Part shown: in pieces, positions 63,401 through 64,000 of the stretch | Numbering within the stretch: position 1 is the stretch's first letter | Layout: each line of letters begins with the position of its first letter | Assembly: GCA_013398055.1 (NCBI GenBank) | Contig: VZRS01009530.1 | Coordinates: forward strand, 252,967-316,966 | Origin: Ifrita kowaldi | Lineage: Eukaryota; Chordata; Aves; Passeriformes; Cinclosomatidae | DNA length: 64,000 nt | Reading direction: 5' to 3' | Made by a program: the position numbers and the translations under genes | The notes under the pieces: model-generated | Database searches by the model: none | Told to the model about the DNA's origin: nothing | Seen by the model: the letters and a program-made list of their open reading frames with translations, nothing else

Positions 63401-64000
63401 GGCACAATACAACTCTTTAATAAATGAATCATCTTTAGTGTTGAAGTGTAAATCTTTTTATAGACATGAAGGTTCTGTATACTAAACATTTTCTTTGAAT
63501 TAGTTTATTAATTTCACTCTGTACTTTCCTTTATCCAAAGTATTTCATCATTTTAGATGCAAAGACTCGACTATAAATACCAGTAGATATTTGACAGAAT
63601 CCTGATTTTTATGACAAAAAAATTACTTTTGTGGAATTGTTTTCCCTTTCTCTGCCCTTGTGAAATAAGATTATATAAATTTTATTACTTTTTAAAAAGA
63701 TTGCTTTACTTGCATCAAACAATAAAGGAAGAACTAAAAACAGGCTATGAATACAAAAGCCAAGCATATACAAGCCCAATACAAGTAAGAGAAATACTTT
63801 TCTTGGATGATGCATAACAGAATATAACACTTATGTGATATTTGCTGGTTTTACTCAGAGCAGAGCTGGAGACCTGCTGAGGGCAGAGAGTCAAAGCCGG
63901 GGACATGCAGTCAGCCAGCCCTGCAGTGGGAATTCTCCTTGTGCACATGGAACATCGAGTTATGAATCTCACATCTATTCCGTAGGGTATTCCATAAATA
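60401..64000. other. Gene-free stretch to the window end
   Basis: About 3.6 kb without a supported gene. Contains a palindromic direct repeat at 61471-61510 and short repeats of a GAGGGACCCA motif at about 62372-62460. The last 200 bases show no exon. Confidence 0.65.
61471..61510. repeat. 18-base direct repeat overlapping a palindrome
   Basis: TTTTAAAATACTCATTTG occurs at 61471-61488 and 61493-61510. AAAATACTCA and TGAGTATTTT around TT form a perfect 10-base-arm palindrome between them. Confidence 0.9.

Noticed and set aside
12741..64000. Search for TMEM196 or ITGB8 exons
   Set aside because: No segment resembled these neighbours of MACC1; they are expected outside the window.
1..64000. 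tRNA, rRNA, CRISPR arrays or bacterial-type operons
   Set aside because: None seen. Repeats present are retroelements or simple repeats, not regularly spaced arrays.

Overview
The window reads as avian nuclear DNA, probably passerine or another neoavian bird. The support is a vertebrate spliced gene with a bird-like sequence, several fragments of CR1 (the dominant avian LINE, recognisable by its 3' end with the ATTCTATG tail), and three LTRs of avian endogenous-retrovirus type. No mammalian-type SINE was seen. The DNA is AT-rich with large introns and intergenic space, and there are no operons, bacterial genes, tRNAs or CRISPR arrays. Family names come from recognition by eye, not from a search.

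Region 1 (1-12740) holds the 3' part of one gene on the + strand, MACC1. Three coding exons are present (768-2806, 5317-5505, 11056-11268), joined by GT-AG introns. They encode about 812 residues covering the NPF motifs, ZU5, UPA-like, SH3 and both death domains, and end at a TAG at 11266-11268. About 35-40 N-terminal residues lie in an exon upstream; a donor-like sequence at positions 3-8 may mark the end of that exon. A likely 3' UTR runs to an AATAAA at 12714-12719. The introns carry a GATA/TATC microsatellite, two CR1 copies and two long poly-T tracts flanking an undetermined base.

Region 2 (12741-64000) is about 51 kb in which I find no protein-coding gene. In human 7p21 the neighbour beyond the MACC1 3' end is TMEM196, at some distance; none of its exons was recognised here. 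The region holds CR1 fragments (30520-30648, 48897-48962, 51178-51436, 59904-60400), three LTRs (40135-40664, 49374-49789, about 55758-56148), simple repeats, several perfect or near-perfect inverted repeats, and clusters of transcription-factor-like motifs that could be distal regulatory elements.

I did not find convincing evidence for a new biological system. The most checkable items are the 27-bp-arm palindrome at 49271-49329, the octamer (POU-type) motif cluster at 52533-52672, the perfect double AP-1 palindrome at 14109-14123, the internally deleted CR1 in the last MACC1 intron, and the mononucleotide runs in the main MACC1 exon.
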